8,351 nucleotides of DNA from an uncultured bacterium. GTDB taxonomy: Bacteria; Eisenbacteria; RBG-16-71-46; CAIMUX01. The notes under the pieces were generated by a model. That model had not been told where the DNA came from. It saw only the letters and a program-made list of their open reading frames with translations, and made no database searches. Both the position numbers and the translations under genes were made by a program. Of this stretch, positions 6,421 through 8,351 are shown piece after piece; positions within the stretch are counted from its first letter, which is position 1, and each line of letters starts with the position of its first letter. The stretch is from positions 1 through 8,351 of the forward strand of contig CAMPIC010000098.1 in the NCBI GenBank assembly GCA_946886185.1, read 5' to 3'.

Positions 6421-6554
6421 TACGCCGCACTTTCGATGTGCCGCGGCGCTTCCCGCCAAGTGTACGAGTCATCAAGACCGGCCGCCGCTACTGCTTCATC
6501 TTGGTCTCTCGTCGGGAGATCTCAACGAAGTGCGCGTGGGCCGGGCATGTGGCA

Positions 6555-6577
6555 GTCCGAGCCCTCCTTGCTCGGAC
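6555..6577. promoter_or_regulatory. Perfect 8-bp inverted repeat with 7-nt loop
   Basis: GTCCGAGC (6555-6562), loop CCTCCTT, GCTCGGAC (6570-6577). As a DNA dyad it could be an operator for the adjacent HTH protein. As minus-strand RNA the loop displays AAGGAGG, a Shine-Dalgarno-like sequence without a well-placed start codon. Confidence 0.4.
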
Positions 6578-6674
6578 CCAAGGCCGGAAGTACATTGATT
6601 CGGTCGCGGCACGTTCCATGCTGCCGCGGCGCTGCGGTGTCGGATGGACGCGCGAGGGAGTTCGACTGCCTGAC

Positions 6675-7961
6675 ATGACACAGAGTCCAGCCCAGGACGG
6701 TCCCCTCTTCGGACGCCGGGTCGCGTTCACCGGGCGTCTCGCCTCCATGAACCGGGAACAGGCGCTCACCTTCCTGGAGATGGTGGGAGCGTTCCACGAT
6801 CGTGCACCCGTCGACGAAACCGACTACCTGGTGGTGGGAGAGGCGAGCCGGCTCCTCACCGAGGAGGGGCATCCGAGCGCGAGCCTTTCGACCGCGCGAG
6901 CCTTGCGCGAATCGGGCGCGGCCATCGGGATCCTTTCCGAGACGCAGTTCCTCGCGCTGCTCGGACTGGAAGAGCTGCTCCGGCTGTACACGACGCAGCA
7001 GCTCGGCAGGATCCTCAAAGTTCCCGATCGCGAGATCGCTTCCTGGGTGCGGAGAGGGCTGATTCGCCCCGTCAAAGTGGTCCATCGACTCCACTATTTC
7101 GACTACGCGCAGGTCGCGAGCGCGAAGTTCCTCCTCGATCTGGTTCGCTCGGGCGTGCCGGTGTCCCGCATCCGGGGGAATCTCCGCGAGATGGAAGCGT
7201 GGTATCCCGGAGTGGGCAAGTCGCTCGTGCAGCTCGGCGTGATGGAACGCGACGGGCAGCTCATGGTCAGGCTCGAGGACGGCTCCCTGGCCGACTCGCG
7301 CGGCCAGCTCCAGATCCAGTTCCACGCCTCCAATGCGGCTGCCGAAACGATCGAGAAGTCTCAGGAAGCCCAGCCGCTCAATGTGGTGCGCTTCCCGAGC
7401 GGGCAGGCGAGCACCCTCGATTCGAAGCGGACGGATCGCGCGGAAGGCCGTTCGAAAGTGCCGGAGCCGACCTCGCCGTTCGGCGGAAGCTGGTTCGACG
7501 CCGCTCTCTCTTTCGAAGAATCGGGTTGGCTGGAGGATGCCGCCGCGGCTTATCAGAAAGCGCTCGCGATCGACGGGCCCTCCGCGGAGCTCGCGTTCAA
7601 TCTCGGCAACGTCCTCTACCAGCTCGGCCGCAAAGAGGAGTCGGTGCAGCGCTTCCTCCAGGCGGTGGAGCAGGAGCCCGCGTTCATCGAGTCTTGGAAC
7701 AATCTGGCCAACGCGCTCTTCGATATCGACCGCCCGGAAGAAGCGGTCCGCGCCCTCCGCAAGGCGCTCGCAGTCGACCCGCGGTACGCCGACGCCCATT
7801 ACAATCTCGCGGAAGTGCTGCACCACCTGGGCCGCGACGGAGAGGCCGCAGTTCACTGGCAGGCGTATCTCGAAGAGGATCCGGCGAGCGAGTGGGCAGA
7901 GCATGTCCGAGAGCGGCTAAAGCGCTGGGGAAAGGAATCTCCGCTCAGCTCCAGCCCCTGA
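6675..7961 (+). CDS. BRCT + MerR-type HTH + TPR protein (putative regulator)
   Basis: This 428-residue, probably DNA-binding protein has an unusual domain order. Residues 10-97 are a single BRCT domain like that of NAD-dependent ligases: LFGRRVAFTGRL, then LEMVGAF, TDYLVVGE (49-56), and a final ILSETQFLALLG. BRCT domains bind proteins, phosphopeptides or DNA ends. Residues 104-176 resemble a MerR HTH: YTTQQLGRILKVPDREIASW, VRRGLIRPV, HYFDYAQVASAKFLLDLV, then SGVPVSRIRGNL. A linker (about 180-270) follows, and then four TPRs (272-407), for example SAELAFNLGNVLYQLGRKEE and ADAHYNLAEVLHHLGRDGE. No effector-binding or metal-binding cysteines of classical MerR are present, so TPRs may serve as the sensing or partner-binding part. 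ATG 6675 was chosen because BRCT begins just after it; GAGGGAG (6654-6660) is 14 nt away, so the ribosome binding site is poor. The frame stays open upstream across the DinB gene, but that part looks unlike protein. The FHA gene follows 13 nt downstream. Confidence 0.85.
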   Translation: MTQSPAQDGPLFGRRVAFTGRLASMNREQALTFLEMVGAFHDRAPVDETDYLVVGEASRLLTEEGHPSASLSTARALRESGAAIGILSETQFLALLGLEELLRLYTTQQLGRILKVPDREIASWVRRGLIRPVKVVHRLHYFDYAQVASAKFLLDLVRSGVPVSRIRGNLREMEAWYPGVGKSLVQLGVMERDGQLMVRLEDGSLADSRGQLQIQFHASNAAAETIEKSQEAQPLNVVRFPSGQASTLDSKRTDRAEGRSKVPEPTSPFGGSWFDAALSFEESGWLEDAAAAYQKALAIDGPSAELAFNLGNVLYQLGRKEESVQRFLQAVEQEPAFIESWNNLANALFDIDRPEEAVRALRKALAVDPRYADAHYNLAEVLHHLGRDGEAAVHWQAYLEEDPASEWAEHVRERLKRWGKESPLSSSP

Positions 7962-7974
7962 GCCGGCCCTTCTC

Positions 7975-8334
7975 ATGAACTACCTGCTCACGTACGTGCT
8001 CGACTCTCGCGAGGTTCGATGGAGCGTCGGCCCCGGCACGACCCGCATTGGCCGAGATCCGAGCAGCGATGTCTGGCTGCAGGACGAATCGGTCTCGCGC
8101 AGGCATGCGGAGATTCAGGTCGATGTGAACGGCGCATCGATTCGCGATCTGGGGAGTCGAAACGGCACCACGGTGAACGGCACCGCGCTGGCGGCGAACT
8201 CCGACCCTGTCCCGCTCCGCATCGGAGATCGGATCGGGTTCGGAGCGCTCTCCGTGACCGTCTCGAGCGCTGATGATGTGGAGAAGAAGCCCGCCGGCGG
8301 CGCGGCTCCTGCCCTGTCTGGAAACCGCCGGTGA
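7975..8334 (+). CDS. FHA-domain protein (phosphothreonine reader), possibly the N-terminus of a broken FHA-phosphatase fusion
   Basis: This 119-residue protein is almost entirely one FHA domain, which binds phosphothreonine peptides and so reads out Ser/Thr kinase activity. Seen here: GTTRIGRDPSSDVWL (21-35) with Arg27, SVSRRHAEI (39-47) with the binding residues Ser41, Arg42 and His44, and DLGSRNGTTVNG (58-69) with Asn63 and the N-G turn. LRIGDRIGFG and a final strand to about residue 98 complete the fold. The last 20 residues (KKPAGGAAPALSGNRR) are low-complexity and not FHA. The gene starts 13 nt after the BRCT-MerR-TPR stop with no good Shine-Dalgarno, so it is likely co-transcribed and coupled. 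Just before its stop another frame begins to encode a SpoIIE/PP2C phosphatase signature, so this short form may be the result of a frameshift or sequencing error. Confidence 0.88.
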   Translation: MNYLLTYVLDSREVRWSVGPGTTRIGRDPSSDVWLQDESVSRRHAEIQVDVNGASIRDLGSRNGTTVNGTALAANSDPVPLRIGDRIGFGALSVTVSSADDVEKKPAGGAAPALSGNRR

Positions 8335-8351
8335 TTTCTACGATGTGGTGC
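8276..8351 (+). CDS. Probable start of a SpoIIE/PP2C-type Ser/Thr phosphatase, cut by the window end
   Basis: In the frame ATG 8276 onward the translation ends ...RLLPCLETAGDFYDVV at the last base. The (G/A)GDFYDVV string is the hallmark first metal-binding motif of SpoIIE/RsbU-type PP2C phosphatases (usually VGGDFYDV), with Asp residues that hold Mn/Mg. This frame is closed by TGA at 8255-8257. It is therefore either a new gene starting at ATG 8273 or 8276 and overlapping the FHA gene by about 60 bp, or the same polypeptide as the FHA protein after a +1 frameshift between 8258 and 8326. FHA-SpoIIE fusions are a known architecture. The helical linker normally lying before GGDFYD is missing or very short. 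No Shine-Dalgarno is seen. The alternative GTG 8331 (GTGA overlap) would give an unrecognised peptide. Only 25 residues are visible. Confidence 0.45.
   Translation, partial: MWRRSPPAARLLPCLETAGDFYDVV

Larger units (their letters stand above)
6405..6674. other. Divergent intergenic region between the DinB-family gene and the BRCT-MerR-TPR gene
   Basis: This 270-bp stretch holds no convincing gene. It contains the DinB ribosome binding site, a perfect hairpin at 6555-6577, and the direct repeat TGCCGCGGCGCT at 6439-6450 and 6622-6633. No clear -35/-10 pair was found on either strand. Since a MerR-type protein is encoded here, an operator for self-regulation is plausible but not identified. Confidence 0.45.

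Noticed and set aside
6522..6548. Short minus-strand reading frame (MPGPRALR) after the AAGGAGG loop, as a leader peptide
   Set aside because: The spacing from AAGGAGG to ATG is about 14 nt and the peptide has no leader-like feature; probably chance.
6439..6633. Direct repeat TGCCGCGGCGCT (6439-6450 and 6622-6633)
   Set aside because: Twelve GC-only-like bases repeated in high-GC DNA can easily arise by chance; no mobile element or further copies seen.
6045..6674. N-terminal extension of the BRCT-MerR-TPR frame upstream to 6045
   Set aside because: It overlaps the DinB gene antisense, has low-quality Arg-rich sequence, and the BRCT domain starts right after ATG 6675.
6522..7904. A 460-codon open frame on the minus strand across the BRCT-MerR-TPR gene
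   Set aside because: It is antisense to a gene with clear BRCT, HTH and TPR motifs; its translation shows no recognisable domain.
1..8351. CRISPR arrays, tRNA/rRNA genes, insertion sequences, prophage
   Set aside because: No repeat-spacer pattern, RNA gene, transposase or phage structural cluster was found; the tail-fibre-like protein has a signal peptide and stands alone.

Overview
The window is 8351 bases of high-GC, gene-dense bacterial DNA, cut inside a gene at both ends. Three features point to a free-living Gram-negative bacterium of the Candidatus Eisenbacteria / FCB-like or Acidobacteria/Planctomycetes-like kind: an ECF sigma factor of the TIGR02999 type paired with a Ser/Thr kinase carrying TPRs; exported proteins with FlgD/sorting-type C-terminal domains; and phage-tail-fibre-like secreted proteins. 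This placement is inferred from gene content, not from a marker gene. I saw no rRNA, tRNA, CRISPR array, insertion sequence or prophage.

Layout. (1) 1-381 (+): the C-terminal end of an ATP-dependent DNA ligase (LigD-like). It runs tail to tail into, and overlaps by 23 bp, (2) 359-2881 (-): a Hanks-type Ser/Thr kinase with a long TPR region. Just upstream in the same operon is (3) 2891-3619 (-): an ECF sigma factor. (4) A divergent intergenic region of about 250 bp separates these from (5) 3873-4457 (+), a small exported protein with a FlgD-like C-terminal domain, and (6) 4602-5804 (+), a secreted tail-fibre-like protein. A strong hairpin at 5917-5941 follows and probably ends transcription from both sides. 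(7) 5964-6404 (-) is a DinB-family protein with an excellent ribosome binding site. (8) A 270-bp divergent intergenic region follows. (9) 6675-7961 (+) encodes an unusual BRCT + MerR-type HTH + TPR protein. It is closely followed by (10) 7975-8334 (+), a small FHA-domain protein. (11) The last 76 bases, in another frame, read into the signature of a SpoIIE/PP2C-type phosphatase (AGDFYDVV). This suggests an overlapping gene or a frameshifted FHA-phosphatase fusion.

How the genes may work together. Two blocks look like phosphorylation-based signalling. In the first, sigma factor and kinase are translationally coupled, and sigma region 2.2 has threonines where classical ECF factors have acidic residues. 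This fits the known idea of sigma activation by a partner kinase, with the divergent surface-protein genes as possible targets. In the second, a DNA-binding protein with a BRCT domain sits with an FHA phosphothreonine reader and a probable PP2C-type phosphatase. A link between the two blocks is inference only.
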